Notes: a model not told the origin generated them from the letters alone. Positions 24,636-34,555 are shown, numbered from the stretch's first letter. The stretch: 64,000 nucleotides of DNA from Paracidovorax oryzae ATCC 19882 (GCF_000687165.1 NZ_JMKU01000009.1:173133-237132), one strand, 5' to 3'. A program made the numbers and translations.

Positions 24636-24663
24636 TTTGAAGAGTGGCAAAACATGCTATAAT
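24636..24663 (+). promoter_or_regulatory. promoter of tRNA-Arg
   Basis: A perfect TATAAT (24658-24663) lies 10 bp before the tRNA, with TTTGAA (24636-24641, 16-bp spacer) as -35. The region is AT-rich, unlike its flanks. Confidence 0.7.
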
Positions 24664-24673
24664 TCAAAGCTTA

Positions 24674-24750
24674 GCGGCTGTAGCTCAGCTGGATAGAGTA
24701 CTTGGCTACGAACCAAGGGGTCGTGGGTTCGATTCCTGCCAGCCGCACCA
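24674..24750 (+). tRNA. tRNA-Arg(ACG)
   Basis: A complete cloverleaf of 77 nt with encoded CCA: acceptor GCGGCUG/CAGCCGC, D arm GCUC/GAGU, anticodon arm CUUGG/CCAAG with loop CUACGAA (anticodon ACG, read as ICG), T arm GUGGG/CCUGC. It bounds the phage-derived island on the right. I found no direct repeat of its 3' end at the left side of the island, so use as an attachment site is not shown. Confidence 0.95.
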
Positions 24751-24758
24751 AATGGTAA

Positions 24759-24789
24759 GCCTCGTGATGTCAAAGTCACGAGGCTTTTT
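24759..24789 (+). terminator. intrinsic terminator after tRNA-Arg
   Basis: GCCTCGTGA (24759-24767) pairs perfectly with TCACGAGGC (24776-24784) across an 8-nt loop, then TTTTT. Confidence 0.9.
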
Positions 24790-24844
24790 CCATTTTCTGC
24801 CAGCTGCCGCTGGTGGTCGTCATCACCTGGAGCCGACCGATCCC

Positions 24845-25414
24845 ATGAGCAAGGCCTTCACCAAGGAAACGGACAACGCCCCCGACGACGATGCGGAGTT
24901 TCCATCCGCGCCGCCGTTGCCCGCCGGCAGCAAGAACTACATGACACCGGCGGGCTATGCCCGGCTGCGGTCCGAACTGCTCGACCTGATGGACAACGAG
25001 CGGCCGAAGGTGGTGGAGGTCGTTCACTGGGCTGCGAGCAATGGCGACCGTTCCGAGAACGGCGACTACCTCTACGGCAAGAAGCGCCTGCGCGAGATCG
25101 ACCGGCGCATCCGCTTCCTGACCAAGCGCCTGGACATGGCCGAGGTGGTCGATCCGTCACTGCACCATGGCAGCGACCAGGTGTTCTTCGGCGCCACTGT
25201 CACCTATGTGGACGACCTGGACGTGGAGCGGACGGTGACCATCCTGGGCATCGACGAGGTGGACAGCAGCCAGTCGCAGGTGAGCTGGGTGTCGCCCGTG
25301 GCGCGCGCGCTGCTGAAGGCGCGCGAAGGCGACGAGGTCCGGCTGGGGACGCCTGGCGGGCTGCGCACGCTGGAGATCCTGCGGGTCGAGTACCCCGCGC
25401 GGACGCCTTCCTGA
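24845..25414 (+). CDS. greB: transcription elongation factor GreB
   Basis: 189 aa. It rescues backtracked RNA polymerase by stimulating transcript cleavage. The N-terminal coiled coil has the acidic tip in SNGDRSENGDYLYGKKRLREID (D and E at the loop that enters the secondary channel), and the C-terminal FKBP-like domain holds SPVARALLKAREGDEV. KNYMTPAGYARL and the longer basic coil favour GreB over GreA. An N-terminal extension of about 30 Pro/Asp-rich residues precedes the domain. A hairpin without T-run lies just downstream (25418-25446). Confidence 0.92.
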   Translation: MSKAFTKETDNAPDDDAEFPSAPPLPAGSKNYMTPAGYARLRSELLDLMDNERPKVVEVVHWAASNGDRSENGDYLYGKKRLREIDRRIRFLTKRLDMAEVVDPSLHHGSDQVFFGATVTYVDDLDVERTVTILGIDEVDSSQSQVSWVSPVARALLKAREGDEVRLGTPGGLRTLEILRVEYPARTPS

Positions 25415-25504
25415 GATCCTTCTTGCGCCCATTGGGGGCGTGAAGGGGCGCATGCATAACCGGTGCGCTGTTCAGGAGAGGCCGGTGGCGGCCTGCGCGT
25501 CCGG

Positions 25505-27772
25505 CTAGGGTGAGGGCAGGATGCGGAAGGCGCGCAGGACGGCGGTGGTGCGCCGCAGGTTGCGCAGCGCGGCCTCGACGTGCGCCTGGTCGCGCACGGC
25601 CACCACGAGGCGCAGGTCGGTCGTGTCCATGGCCTTTTCCTCGTCCATGTCCACATGCACGATGTCCGCTTCGGAACTGGCGAGTTCCGCGGCGATGCGT
25701 GCCAGCACGCCCTTGCCGTTGGTGACCGTCACCACGATGCCGGTTTCGAACATGCGGGTCGGCTCGTCCGCCCAATCGACGGTAATGAAGCGCTCGCTGT
25801 CCTTGTGCTGCAGCTTCTTGGCCACACCGCATTGGGCGTTGTGGACGACGAGGCCTTCGCCGCGGCCCAGGTAGCCGACGATCGGGTCGCCCGGCACCGG
25901 CCTGCAGCAGCTGGCGTACTGCACGGAGGCGTTCTCGCTGCCGTCCAGCGTGACGCCGCCCTGCGAGACGTTTTCGTGCGAGGTGTAGCGCTCGCGGGTC
26001 AGCAGCAGGGCGTCCGGGCGGTGGCCATGCTCTGCCATCAGCACCATGAGGCGCTTGGCGACGATGCCGGCGATGCGCTTGCCCAGGCCGATGTCGGTCA
26101 TGAGCTCGGTGCGCGTGCGGTTGCCGGTGAAGCGCAGGAGCTTGTCCCAGAGGGCCTGGTTCTCTTCTTCCGAGGGCAGGCGTTCCAGGCCCTCGGCCCG
26201 CAGCGCCTGGGTGAGCAGCTTCTCGCCCAGGCCGGCGGACTCGGTGTGCGCGAGGGTCTTGAGGTAGTGGCGGATCTTGGAGCGTGCGCGGCCGGTGCGA
26301 ACGAAGCCCAGCCATGCGGGGTTGGGGGTGGAGACGGGGGCGGTGATGATCTCCACCACGTCGCCGTTCTTCAGCTCGGTGCGCAGCGGGACCTGCTCGT
26401 TGTTGATCTTCGCGGCCGTGGCCCGGTCACCCACGTTGCTGTGGATGGCGTAGGCGAAATCGACCACCGTGGCGCCGCGGGGCAGGGCCATGATCTGGCT
26501 CTTGGGCGTGAATACGTAGACGGCGTCCGGGAACAGGTCCACCTTCACGTGGTCCCAGAACTCGGCGGCGTCGCGCGTCTCGTTCTGGATGTCCAGCAGC
26601 GACTGTAGCCACTTGGTGCCCAGGCGTTCGGCCGTGCTGCCCTCGGCGTTCTCGGCCTTGTAGAGCCAGTGCGCCGCAACGCCGGCCTCGGCCACCACGT
26701 GCATCTCCTCGGTGCGCATCTGGAACTCGATGTTGACGCCGGAAGGGCCCACGAGCGTGGTGTGCAGCGACTGGTAGCCGTTGAGCTTGGCGATGGCGAT
26801 ATGGTCCTTGAACCGGCCCGGCACGGGTTTGTAGAGCTGGTGGAGGACGCCCAGTGCGGTATAGCAGTCGGTCACCGACGACACGATGACCCGGAAGCCG
26901 TAGATGTCCGTCACCTGGGCGAAGCTCAGGTGCTTGGTGTCCATCTTCTGGTAGATGGCGTAGAGCGTCTTTTCGCGGCCGGCGAGCCGGGCCTTCATGC
27001 CGATGCGGGCGAAGGCGGCGTCCACCTCGGCCTGCACTTTCTGGATGAGGTCGCGCCGGCGGTTGCGCGCCTTGTTCACCGCCTTGGAGAGAGTGGCGTA
27101 GCGCCACGGATGCAGGTGGCGGAAGGACAGGTCCTGCAGTTCGCGGTAGGTCTGGTTCAGGCCCAGGCGGTGGGCAATGGGTGCGTAGATCTCGAGCGTC
27201 TCGGATGCGATGCGGCCCCACTTGGTGCGCGGCATGTCCGAGAGCGTGCGCATGTTGTGCGTGCGGTCCGCCAGCTTGATGAGGATGACGCGCACGTCGC
27301 GCGCCATGGCCAGCAGCATCTTGCGGAAGGACTCGGCCTGGTTCTCCTCGCGGGTGTTGAACTGCAGCTTGTCGAGCTTGGTGAGGCCGTCCACGAGTTC
27401 GGCGACCTGCGGCCCGAAGCGTTCCAGCAGGTCGGCCTTCGTGACGCCGCAGTCTTCCATCGCATCGTGCAGCAGCGCCGCCATCAGGGCCTGGGCGTCG
27501 AGCTTCCAGGTGGCGCACTGGGCTGCCACCGCGATGGGATGGGTGATGTAGGGTTCGCCGCTGCTGCGCAGTTGCCCCAGGTGCGCCTTGTCAGCGAACT
27601 TGTAGGCCTGCCGGACCTGTTCGATGCTGGCCGCGTCGAGGTAATCGAGGTTTTCGGTGAGCGAGGCGAAACTGGCGGCGGCCGCATTGGCGGCCGCCGT
27701 GGACGCGCCCGCCGCCGGGGTTTTGCCGGGGCGCGGCTCCGGGACGGAGGGTTTGATCAGTACCTCATTCAT
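25505..27772 (-). CDS. spoT: bifunctional (p)ppGpp synthetase/hydrolase (SpoT/Rel)
   Basis: 755 aa with the full Rel layout: N-terminal HD hydrolase (LLHDAMEDCG and DRTHNMRTL, about residues 100-200), synthetase (YGFRVIVSSVTDCY and LNGYQSLHTTL, about 290-370), TGS (VYVFTPKSQIMALPRGATVVDF, about 440-500), and C-terminal ACT (MFETGIVVTVTNGKGVLARI). The intact His-Asp motif suggests active hydrolysis, so SpoT rather than RelA. It ends the yicC-gmk-rpoZ-spoT series, with a terminator between rpoZ and spoT and a 114-bp gap that allows separate control. Confidence 0.93.
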   Translation of the reverse strand: MNEVLIKPSVPEPRPGKTPAAGASTAAANAAAASFASLTENLDYLDAASIEQVRQAYKFADKAHLGQLRSSGEPYITHPIAVAAQCATWKLDAQALMAALLHDAMEDCGVTKADLLERFGPQVAELVDGLTKLDKLQFNTREENQAESFRKMLLAMARDVRVILIKLADRTHNMRTLSDMPRTKWGRIASETLEIYAPIAHRLGLNQTYRELQDLSFRHLHPWRYATLSKAVNKARNRRRDLIQKVQAEVDAAFARIGMKARLAGREKTLYAIYQKMDTKHLSFAQVTDIYGFRVIVSSVTDCYTALGVLHQLYKPVPGRFKDHIAIAKLNGYQSLHTTLVGPSGVNIEFQMRTEEMHVVAEAGVAAHWLYKAENAEGSTAERLGTKWLQSLLDIQNETRDAAEFWDHVKVDLFPDAVYVFTPKSQIMALPRGATVVDFAYAIHSNVGDRATAAKINNEQVPLRTELKNGDVVEIITAPVSTPNPAWLGFVRTGRARSKIRHYLKTLAHTESAGLGEKLLTQALRAEGLERLPSEEENQALWDKLLRFTGNRTRTELMTDIGLGKRIAGIVAKRLMVLMAEHGHRPDALLLTRERYTSHENVSQGGVTLDGSENASVQYASCCRPVPGDPIVGYLGRGEGLVVHNAQCGVAKKLQHKDSERFITVDWADEPTRMFETGIVVTVTNGKGVLARIAAELASSEADIVHVDMDEEKAMDTTDLRLVVAVRDQAHVEAALRNLRRTTAVLRAFRILPSP

Positions 27773-27813
27773 ACCCTGAAATGTAGCGCGCTCGCGCCAT
27801 GCCGGCCGGAGAC

Positions 27814-27839
27814 GAAAAAAAGCACCGCCTGGCGGTGCT
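27814..27839 (-). terminator. intrinsic terminator after rpoZ (minus strand)
   Basis: Read on the minus strand: AGCACCG, 5-nt loop, CGGTGCT, then a T-run of seven (plus-strand A's 27814-27820). It separates gmk-rpoZ from spoT. Confidence 0.75.
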
Positions 27840-27886
27840 GTTGCTCGGGGCGCGTGGAATACGCCCAGGGGTGGCGGTCGGCAGGT

Positions 27887-28090
27887 TCAGCCGGGAACCT
27901 TCTTGAGCATCTCCAGGCCGATCTTGCCTTCGGCGATCTCGCGCAGGGCCGTCACGGCGGGCTTGTTGCGGCTCTCGATCTTGGGGGCGTGGCCCTGGCT
28001 CAGCATGCGCGCGCGGTACGTGGCTGCCAGGACGAGCTGGAAACGGTTCGGGATGTGCTCGAGGCAGTCTTCAACGGTGATGCGTGCCAT
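27887..28090 (-). CDS. rpoZ: DNA-directed RNA polymerase omega subunit
   Basis: 67 aa, the usual size for betaproteobacteria. [20 protein letters not shown] is the canonical start and [18 protein letters not shown] the conserved core. It aids assembly of RNA polymerase and forms part of a ppGpp site, which fits its place between gmk and spoT. 18 bp separate it from gmk. Confidence 0.96.
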   Translation of the reverse strand: MARITVEDCLEHIPNRFQLVLAATYRARMLSQGHAPKIESRNKPAVTALREIAEGKIGLEMLKKVPG

Positions 28091-28108
28091 GCGGATTCTC
28101 CTGGCGGT

Positions 28109-28729
28109 CTAGACGATATTGAGGGATTCGAAGGTGTCGGCCCGGGCCCGGCGCTGGGCTGCGTACTTGAGCCGCTGGGCGTGAACGACGGTTTTCATGT
28201 CGAAAAGCGCCCGTTCGAAAAGCTCGTTGATTATAACGAAGTCGAATTTCTCGGCCTGCGCCATCTCGATGGCCGCATTCTTGAGCCGCAGCTCGATCAC
28301 GTCGGGAGCGTCCTCGCCGCGGCGCTCCAGCCGCGAGCGCAGCTCTTCCCAGCTGGGCGGCAGGATGAAGATGAGCACGGCGTTGGAGAAGGCTTCCTTC
28401 ACCTGCATGGCTCCCTGGAAGTCGATCTCGAGGATCACGTCCGCGCCCTGGCCGATGCGTTCCTCGATACTCTTGCGGGAGGTGCCGTAGCGGCGTCCGT
28501 GCACGTGCGCCCACTCGATGAAGCCGTTGGCGGCGACCATCGCGTCGAACTCCTGCTCCGAGGTGAAGAAGTACTCGCGCCCATGCCGTTCCTGGCCGCG
28601 CGGCGGGCGCGTGGTGTGGGAGACGGAGGGCTGCACGTGGGAGTCGAGTTCGAGCAGGGCCTTGACCAGGCTCGACTTGCCTGCGCCGCTCGGCGCTGCC
28701 ACTACGAAGAGATTTCCGGGATAGTCCAT
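28109..28729 (-). CDS. gmk: guanylate kinase
   Basis: 206 aa; phosphorylates GMP to GDP. P-loop [10 protein letters not shown] (residues about 12-21), the GMP-binding [13 protein letters not shown] and HGREYFF, and the LEIDFQGA segment are all present. It feeds the GTP/ppGpp pool with neighbouring spoT. Confidence 0.96.
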   Translation of the reverse strand: MDYPGNLFVVAAPSGAGKSSLVKALLELDSHVQPSVSHTTRPPRGQERHGREYFFTSEQEFDAMVAANGFIEWAHVHGRRYGTSRKSIEERIGQGADVILEIDFQGAMQVKEAFSNAVLIFILPPSWEELRSRLERRGEDAPDVIELRLKNAAIEMAQAEKFDFVIINELFERALFDMKTVVHAQRLKYAAQRRARADTFESLNIV

Positions 28730-28772
28730 ACGGGATGTGCGCGGGCTGCTATCAAAACAGGAGAATTATCGC

Positions 28773-29684
28773 TCACTCGATGTTCTGCACCTGCTCGCGC
28801 ATCTGCTCGATGAGCACTTTCATGTCCACGCTGATGCGGGTCAGGTCCATGGCGGCGGACTTGGAACCGAGGGTGTTGGCCTCGCGGTGCAGTTCCTGGA
28901 TGAGGAAGTCCAGCCGCTTGCCGATCTCCCCGCCCTTCTTCAGCAGGCGCTCGATCTCGTCGAGGTGGGAGTCGAGGCGCGTGATCTCTTCCGCGACGTC
29001 GATGCGGATGGCGAACGCGGTGGCTTCCGCCAGGGCACGGTCCTGTGCGGCCTCGGGCACCGGCACGCCTTCGGCGAGCGCCATGGCTTCCTTCCAGCGC
29101 TCCAGGAAGCGCTGGCGCTGCTGGTCCACCAGCTGGGGCACCAGGGGCGTGGCCTGGCGTGCCAGGGCGCGCAGTTGCTTCAGGCGGTCCTGCAGCATGG
29201 CGGAGAGCCGCTTGCCCTCGCGCTCGCGCGCCGCCACCATGTCTTCCAGGGCCCGCTGGGCGAGGGCCTGGATGTCCTCGGGGCTCCAGGACGCGGAAGA
29301 TGCCGCGGAACCCGCGCACAGGCGCAATGCGTCGGCCACGGACAGCGGCGCGGCGGAAGGCAGCCAGGCACGGACGGAGTCCTGCGCCGAGTTGAGCTGC
29401 TGCAGCATGCGCGCGGAGGGCGGGGCGATGAGGCCCTGGGCCTCCGATTCGATGGAGGCGCGCACCTCCACCTTGCCGCGCTTGAGATGCTGGGTGACGA
29501 GGGCGCGCAGGCCCGGCTCCTGGGCCCGGAGCTCGTCGGGCAGGCGGAAGGAGAGATCCAGGAATCGGCTGTTGACGGAGCGGATCTCGATACCCAGGCG
29601 GGCGGGGCGGGCACCGCTGTCGGCATCGGTGGCGGAGGCTTCGAGCTGGGCGCTCGCGTAGCCGGTCATGCTGTAAACTGCCAT
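28773..29684 (-). CDS. yicC: YicC family endoribonuclease-like protein
   Basis: 303 aa. The N-terminus MAVYSMTGYASAQ and the RSVNSRFLDLSFRLP segment are the YicC hallmark; the C-terminal DUF1732 region (ANTLGSKSAAMDLTRISVDM ending in EQMREQVQNIE) is complete. E. coli YicC has been linked to sRNA turnover. Start at ATG 29684. It heads the gmk-rpoZ series and is divergent from the kinase gene over 85 bp. Confidence 0.9.
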   Translation of the reverse strand: MAVYSMTGYASAQLEASATDADSGARPARLGIEIRSVNSRFLDLSFRLPDELRAQEPGLRALVTQHLKRGKVEVRASIESEAQGLIAPPSARMLQQLNSAQDSVRAWLPSAAPLSVADALRLCAGSAASSASWSPEDIQALAQRALEDMVAAREREGKRLSAMLQDRLKQLRALARQATPLVPQLVDQQRQRFLERWKEAMALAEGVPVPEAAQDRALAEATAFAIRIDVAEEITRLDSHLDEIERLLKKGGEIGKRLDFLIQELHREANTLGSKSAAMDLTRISVDMKVLIEQMREQVQNIE

Positions 29685-29769
29685 CGGACTTTTTCGGTGA
29701 TTGCTTGCGATCCGGCGATTATCCGGGTTCCTTTTCCCGATCGGGACGCGTCCAAGTTTTTTCGCGAAT

Positions 29770-30792
29770 ATGTCAAAAATCAAGCCGGCCCCCCTGCCGC
29801 CCGACACCATGCTGGGCGGCTACCGCGTGGTACGCCGGCTCTCCTCCGGCGGCTTCGGCGTCGTGTACCTCGCAGTCGATGCGGAAGGCCAGCAGGTCGC
29901 CATCAAGGAGTACCTGCCTTCCTCCCTCGCCACGCGCTCGCCGGGCGAACTGCTGCCCAAGGTGCCGCCCGAGAAGCTGTCCCTCTATCGCCTCGGGCTC
30001 AAGAGCTTCTTCGAGGAAGGCCGCGCCCTGGCCCAGATATCCCACGCCTCGGTGGTCAGCGTGCTCAACTTCTTCCGGGAGAACGAGACCGTCTACATGG
30101 TGATGAACTACCTGGAAGGCGCCACGCTGCAGGATTTCATCATCACCGCGCGCGACCTGAAGACGCAGAAGGTGTTCCGCGAATCGACGATCCGCTCGCT
30201 GTTCGACGAGGTGCTGCGGGGCCTGCGCATCGTGCACCAGCACAAGATGCTGCACCTGGACATCAAGCCGGCCAACATCTTCATCACCGACGACAACAAG
30301 GCCGTGATGATCGACTTCGGGGCGGCGCGGGAGGTGCTGTCGAAGGAGGGCAACTTCATCCGGCCGATGTACACGCCCGGCTTCGCGGCGCCCGAGATGT
30401 ACCGGCGCGATTCCTCCATGGGGCCCTGGACCGACATCTACGCCATCGGCGCCTGCATCTATGCCTGCATGCAGGGCTTTCCCCCGAACGAGGCGCCGCA
30501 GCGCGCGGAGAAGGACCGGCTGTCGCTGGCCCTGAGCAAGCTCCGGGGTGTCTATTCCGACAACCTCATCGAGGTGGTGGAGTGGTGCATGGCGCTCGAT
30601 CCGCTCTCGCGCCCGCAGTCGGTCTTCGCGCTGCAGAAGGAGCTGAGCCGCGAAGGCGAGCGCCGCTATACCAAGCTGTCCGTCGGCGAGAAGATGCGGC
30701 TGCAGCTCGACACGCTGGTGTCGGATACCAGGAAGAACGTGCAGAAGGTGGGCGAGGCCACGCGCCTCGGCGGAGGGGCGAAACAGAAATGA
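29770..30792 (+). CDS. Hanks-type serine/threonine protein kinase
   Basis: 340 aa. N-lobe glycine loop LSSGGFGVVYLA (about residues 26-37), catalytic Lys in VAIKEY, catalytic loop HLDIKPANIF (about 162-171), DFGAAR, and the APE-like AAPEMY. No transmembrane segment or sensor domain follows the kinase domain, so it is probably cytoplasmic. Its stop overlaps the start of a PP2C phosphatase gene, forming a kinase/phosphatase switch. No type VI secretion or forkhead (FHA) gene is near, so the substrates are unknown. Confidence 0.88.
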   Translation: MSKIKPAPLPPDTMLGGYRVVRRLSSGGFGVVYLAVDAEGQQVAIKEYLPSSLATRSPGELLPKVPPEKLSLYRLGLKSFFEEGRALAQISHASVVSVLNFFRENETVYMVMNYLEGATLQDFIITARDLKTQKVFRESTIRSLFDEVLRGLRIVHQHKMLHLDIKPANIFITDDNKAVMIDFGAAREVLSKEGNFIRPMYTPGFAAPEMYRRDSSMGPWTDIYAIGACIYACMQGFPPNEAPQRAEKDRLSLALSKLRGVYSDNLIEVVEWCMALDPLSRPQSVFALQKELSREGERRYTKLSVGEKMRLQLDTLVSDTRKNVQKVGEATRLGGGAKQK

Positions 30793-31703
30793 AATTCTCG
30801 GTCTTCCAGGTGAGCCGCCGCGGCGGCCGCGAGATCAACGAGGACCGGATGGGCTATTGCTATACCCGGGAGTCCAGCCTCTTCGTGCTGGCCGACGGGA
30901 TGGGCGGGCATCCGGATGGCGAGGTGGCCGCGCAGATCGCGGTGCAGACGGTGTCCGCCGCGTTCCAGCGCCAGGCCAAGCCCGTATTGCCCTCGGTTGA
31001 TGCCTTCCTGGCCGAGTCCCTGCTGGCCGCGCACCACCAGATCCTGCGGTACGCGAGCGACCGGGGCATGCTGGACACGCCCCGGACCACGCTCGTCGCG
31101 GCGGTGGTGCAGGCGGGCAGCGCGAGCTGGGTGCATTGCGGGGATTCCCGCCTCTACATGGTCCGCTCCGGCGAACTGCTCACGCGTACCCGCGACCACT
31201 CCTACATGGAACTGCGCAATGCCTCCCTGCCCGGCATGGACCGCATGAACCGCAACGTGCTGTTCACCTGCCTGGGTTCTCCGACCAAGCCCATCTACGA
31301 CATCACGGGGCCTGTCGCGCTGGAGCAGGGCGACCGGCTGCTGCTGTGCTCCGACGGCCTGTGGGGCGCGCTGGACGACGCCTCCATCGCCCGCCAGCTC
31401 GGGAGGCTGCCGGTGTCCCAGGCGGTGCCGGAACTGGTGGAGGATGCCCTGCGCAGGGCGGGGGATAGCAGCGACAACGTCACGGTGGTGGCGATGGAGT
31501 GGGAAACTCCGGATACCTTCGAATCCACCCAGGGCATATCCACGCACAGCATCGGCGACGACGGCTTCGCGTCCACGATCCAGGCCGGGCCGTTCGAGGC
31601 CGGTGCGGCCGACGAGCTGGACGATCTCGACGACGAGGCGATCGAACGCTCCATCGCCGAGATCAACGAGGCCATCCGCCGCTCGGCCGCGCGCAAGGCC
31701 TGA
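30789..31703 (+). CDS. PP2C-family serine/threonine phosphatase
   Basis: 304 aa. The metal-binding motifs are present: REINEDRMG near residue 15, VLADGMGGH (about 36-44), [17 protein letters not shown] and DNVTVV. It should reverse the phosphorylation made by the preceding kinase, with which it overlaps by 4 nt. A C-terminal extension of about 65 residues is acidic and then helical ([20 protein letters not shown]), not part of the usual domain. Confidence 0.9.
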   Translation: MKFSVFQVSRRGGREINEDRMGYCYTRESSLFVLADGMGGHPDGEVAAQIAVQTVSAAFQRQAKPVLPSVDAFLAESLLAAHHQILRYASDRGMLDTPRTTLVAAVVQAGSASWVHCGDSRLYMVRSGELLTRTRDHSYMELRNASLPGMDRMNRNVLFTCLGSPTKPIYDITGPVALEQGDRLLLCSDGLWGALDDASIARQLGRLPVSQAVPELVEDALRRAGDSSDNVTVVAMEWETPDTFESTQGISTHSIGDDGFASTIQAGPFEAGAADELDDLDDEAIERSIAEINEAIRRSAARKA

Positions 31704-31806
31704 AGCCGCGGCGCGTGCCGTGCCCGGCTCGCGCGGGACGGCCGGGTGCTGCCTCGGCGGGCGCTCCTGCGGCCCATTCAATCCCTTTCACACGCGGTTG
31801 CATTCC

Positions 31807-32568
31807 ATGCCTTCATCCTCCCTTTCCGTCCCTTTCGAGCGCAGCGCGGGCCGCGGCGTCGATGCCCTGCGCCCCGTGCGCATCACCCGCCACTACACCA
31901 TGCATGCAGAAGGCTCGGTGCTGGTCGAGTTCGGGCATACGAAGGTGCTGTGCACGGCCTCTGTCGAGGAACGGGTGCCGCCGCACAAGCGCGGCAGCGG
32001 CGAAGGGTGGGTGACGGCGGAGTACGGCATGCTGCCCCGCGCGACCCACACCCGCAGCGACCGCGAGGCCGCTCGGGGCAGGCAGAGCGGCCGCACGCAG
32101 GAAATCCAGCGCCTGATCGGCCGCAGCCTGCGGGCGGTGTTCGACCTGCATGCGCTGGGCGAGCGCACCATCCAGCTCGATTGCGATGTGCTGCAGGCCG
32201 ACGGCGGAACGCGCACGGCCGCGATCACCGGCGCCTGGGTCGCCGCGCACGACGCCGTATCGTCCCTCATGGCGGGTGGCAGGATCGCCGCGTCGCCCAT
32301 CACGGCGCCGCTGGCGGCCGTGTCGGTGGGCATCGTGCAGGGCACGCCGCTGCTCGACCTGGAGTACACCGAGGATGTGCAGTGCGACACCGACATGAAC
32401 GTCGTCATGATGGACGGCGGCCGGTTCGTCGAAGTGCAGGGGACGGCCGAAGGCGTCGCGTTCACGCGCAGCGAGATGGACCGGCTGCTCGACCTGGCCG
32501 CGCAGGGGGTGGACGCCCTCATCGCCCTGCAGCGGCTGGCGCTGTCGGCGCCGGCTTCCGGCCTGTGA
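31807..32568 (+). CDS. rph: ribonuclease PH
   Basis: 253 aa; trims tRNA 3' ends by phosphorolysis. Begins [22 protein letters not shown] and includes [20 protein letters not shown], the RSLRAVFDL region and [13 protein letters not shown]. Intact length for the family. It starts a tight rph-rdgB-hemW operon. Confidence 0.95.
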   Translation: MPSSSLSVPFERSAGRGVDALRPVRITRHYTMHAEGSVLVEFGHTKVLCTASVEERVPPHKRGSGEGWVTAEYGMLPRATHTRSDREAARGRQSGRTQEIQRLIGRSLRAVFDLHALGERTIQLDCDVLQADGGTRTAAITGAWVAAHDAVSSLMAGGRIAASPITAPLAAVSVGIVQGTPLLDLEYTEDVQCDTDMNVVMMDGGRFVEVQGTAEGVAFTRSEMDRLLDLAAQGVDALIALQRLALSAPASGL

Positions 32569-32593
32569 GCCTTTTCCCGAAAGCATTCCCACC

Positions 32594-33193
32594 ATGAAAC
32601 TCGTCCTCGCATCCAACAACCGCGGCAAGCTGGCCGAACTGCAGAGCATGTTCTCTCCCCTGGGCGTGGAACTGGTGCGGCAGGCGGACCTCGGCGTGGG
32701 CGAAGCGGACGAGCCCTTCCATACCTTCGTGGAGAATGCCCTGGCCAAGGCGCGTTTCGCCGCGGAGCACACCGGCCTCCCGGCGCTGGCCGACGATGCG
32801 GGCCTGTGCGTGGATGCCTTCGGCGGCCAGCCGGGCGTGCAGACCGCTTACTACGCCACCCGTTTCGGCTACGAGAAGGGCGATGCGAACAACGTGCGTG
32901 CGCTGCTGGAGCAGATGCAGGGCATCGCTTCGCGGCGCGCAGCGATGGTGAGCACGCTCGTGGCCGTGCGCAGCCCCGACGATCCGGAGCCCCTCATCGC
33001 CGTGGGCCGGGTGGTCGGCGAGATCACCACGGAGCCGCGCGGAAGCGGGGGCTTCGGCTTCGATCCGGTGATGTTCATCCCGGAGTTCGGCAAGACGTTC
33101 GCGGAGCTGCCCGCGGAGGTGAAGAATGCGCACAGCCACCGGGGACGGTCGGCGCAGCAGATGCTCGCGCTTATGCGGGAACGCTGGTTCTGA
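32594..33193 (+). CDS. rdgB: RdgB/HAM1 family non-canonical purine NTP pyrophosphatase
   Basis: 199 aa; hydrolyses ITP/XTP to monophosphates and so keeps deaminated purines out of DNA. Motifs: LASNNRGKLAEL (start), ENALAKA, ADDAGLCVDAF and GSGGFGFDPVMF. It follows rph after 25 bp. Confidence 0.95.
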   Translation: MKLVLASNNRGKLAELQSMFSPLGVELVRQADLGVGEADEPFHTFVENALAKARFAAEHTGLPALADDAGLCVDAFGGQPGVQTAYYATRFGYEKGDANNVRALLEQMQGIASRRAAMVSTLVAVRSPDDPEPLIAVGRVVGEITTEPRGSGGFGFDPVMFIPEFGKTFAELPAEVKNAHSHRGRSAQQMLALMRERWF

Positions 33194-33264
33194 CCCACCC
33201 CTGCCGCCCTGGCCCGAACGCCTTCCCCTCCGGCATTTACCCGTCTTCCAACGTTTCCCTTCCC

Positions 33265-34515
33265 GTGTCCATTTCCATCGTTCCTGCCGCCCATCCTGGC
33301 GCCGAAGAGGCGCCCGCCCCGCTGCGCGACGTGCGGCATTCGATGCGGCCCGGCGTCCTGAGCCTGGGCGCCCCGCCGCCGCTGTCGCTGTACGTGCACC
33401 TGCCCTGGTGCCTGAAGAAGTGCCCCTACTGCGACTTCAATTCGCATGAGGCGCGGGGCGGCGCGGGGGCGCTGCAGGAGCAGCGCTACCTGGATGCGCT
33501 CATGGCGGACCTGGAAGCCGCCTTGCCGCTCGTCTGGGGGCGCACGGTGCACAGCGTGTTCATCGGCGGGGGAACGCCCAGCCTGTTCTCGCCGGAAGCC
33601 ATCGACCAGCTGATCGGCGGGGTGCGGGCGCGGCTGCGGCTCGAGGCGGACGCCGAGATCACGCTCGAGGCCAACCCCGGGACCTTCGAGAAGGATCGCT
33701 TCCGCGCCTACCGCGCGGCCGGGGTGACGCGGTTGTCCGTCGGCGTGCAGAGCTTCGACGACCGCTTCCTGCAGGCGCTGGGGCGGGTGCACGACCGGGC
33801 ACAGGCCCTGGCTGCAGTGCAGGAGGCCGCGCAGGCGTTCGATACGTTCAACCTCGACATCATGTACGCGCTGCCCGGGCAGGGCCTGGAGGACCTGGAG
33901 CGGGACGTGGCGCTGGCGCTGTCGCTCCAGCCTCCGCACCTGTCCATCTACCACCTGACCATCGAGCCCAACACCTATTTCGCCAAGTTTCCCCCGGTGG
34001 TGCCGGAGGACGACCTGGCCTATGCCATGCTGGACCGGATCACCGAGATGACCGAGGCGGCGGGGCTGCGCCGCTACGAGATTTCCGCCTATGCCCGTCC
34101 AGGGCACCAGTGCGTGCACAACACGAACTACTGGCAGTTCGGGGACTACCTCGGCATCGGCGCGGGGGCGCACGGCAAGCTCAGCTTCGCCCACCGCGTG
34201 GTGCGGCAGGTGCGGTTCCGCGATCCGCAGCGCTACATGGAGCAGGCCCTGGCCGGCAACGCCGTGGCGCAGGACCACGAAGTGCGCAGGGCGGACCTGC
34301 CGTTCGAGTTCATGCTCAATGCGCTGCGCCTGCGCGAAGGTTTCGCGCTGCAGGATTTCATGGATCGCACGGGGCTGCCGCTCAGTGCCATCGCGGGCGC
34401 GCTGGACGAGGCCGGGCGCAAGGGCCTCATCGTGAGGGACTCCGTGCGTGTGCGCCCCACGGAGCGCGGGTTCGACTTCCTCAGCGACCTGCAGGAGCTC
34501 TTCCTGGCAGATTGA
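33265..34515 (+). CDS. hemW: radical SAM heme chaperone HemW
   Basis: 416 aa from a GTG at 33265; an ATG at 33343 (390 aa, MRPGVLSLG) is an alternative, since neither has a strong RBS. The radical SAM cluster motif C-x3-C-x2-C is CLKKCPYC followed by DFNSHE. FIGGGTPSLFS and EANPGTFE are typical of the family, as is the C-terminal HemW domain. It was long mis-annotated as an oxygen-independent coproporphyrinogen oxidase; family members carry and transfer heme. Confidence 0.92.
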   Translation: MSISIVPAAHPGAEEAPAPLRDVRHSMRPGVLSLGAPPPLSLYVHLPWCLKKCPYCDFNSHEARGGAGALQEQRYLDALMADLEAALPLVWGRTVHSVFIGGGTPSLFSPEAIDQLIGGVRARLRLEADAEITLEANPGTFEKDRFRAYRAAGVTRLSVGVQSFDDRFLQALGRVHDRAQALAAVQEAAQAFDTFNLDIMYALPGQGLEDLERDVALALSLQPPHLSIYHLTIEPNTYFAKFPPVVPEDDLAYAMLDRITEMTEAAGLRRYEISAYARPGHQCVHNTNYWQFGDYLGIGAGAHGKLSFAHRVVRQVRFRDPQRYMEQALAGNAVAQDHEVRRADLPFEFMLNALRLREGFALQDFMDRTGLPLSAIAGALDEAGRKGLIVRDSVRVRPTERGFDFLSDLQELFLAD

Positions 34516-34555
34516 AGCGGGTTCCGGTGCGGGCCGTGGCCCGCGGTGCGCCGGA

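Noticed and set aside
24674..24750. tRNA-Arg as attachment site for the phage-derived island
   Set aside because: No copy of its 3' half was found near the repressor side (11773-11845) or elsewhere in the window, and no integrase is present.
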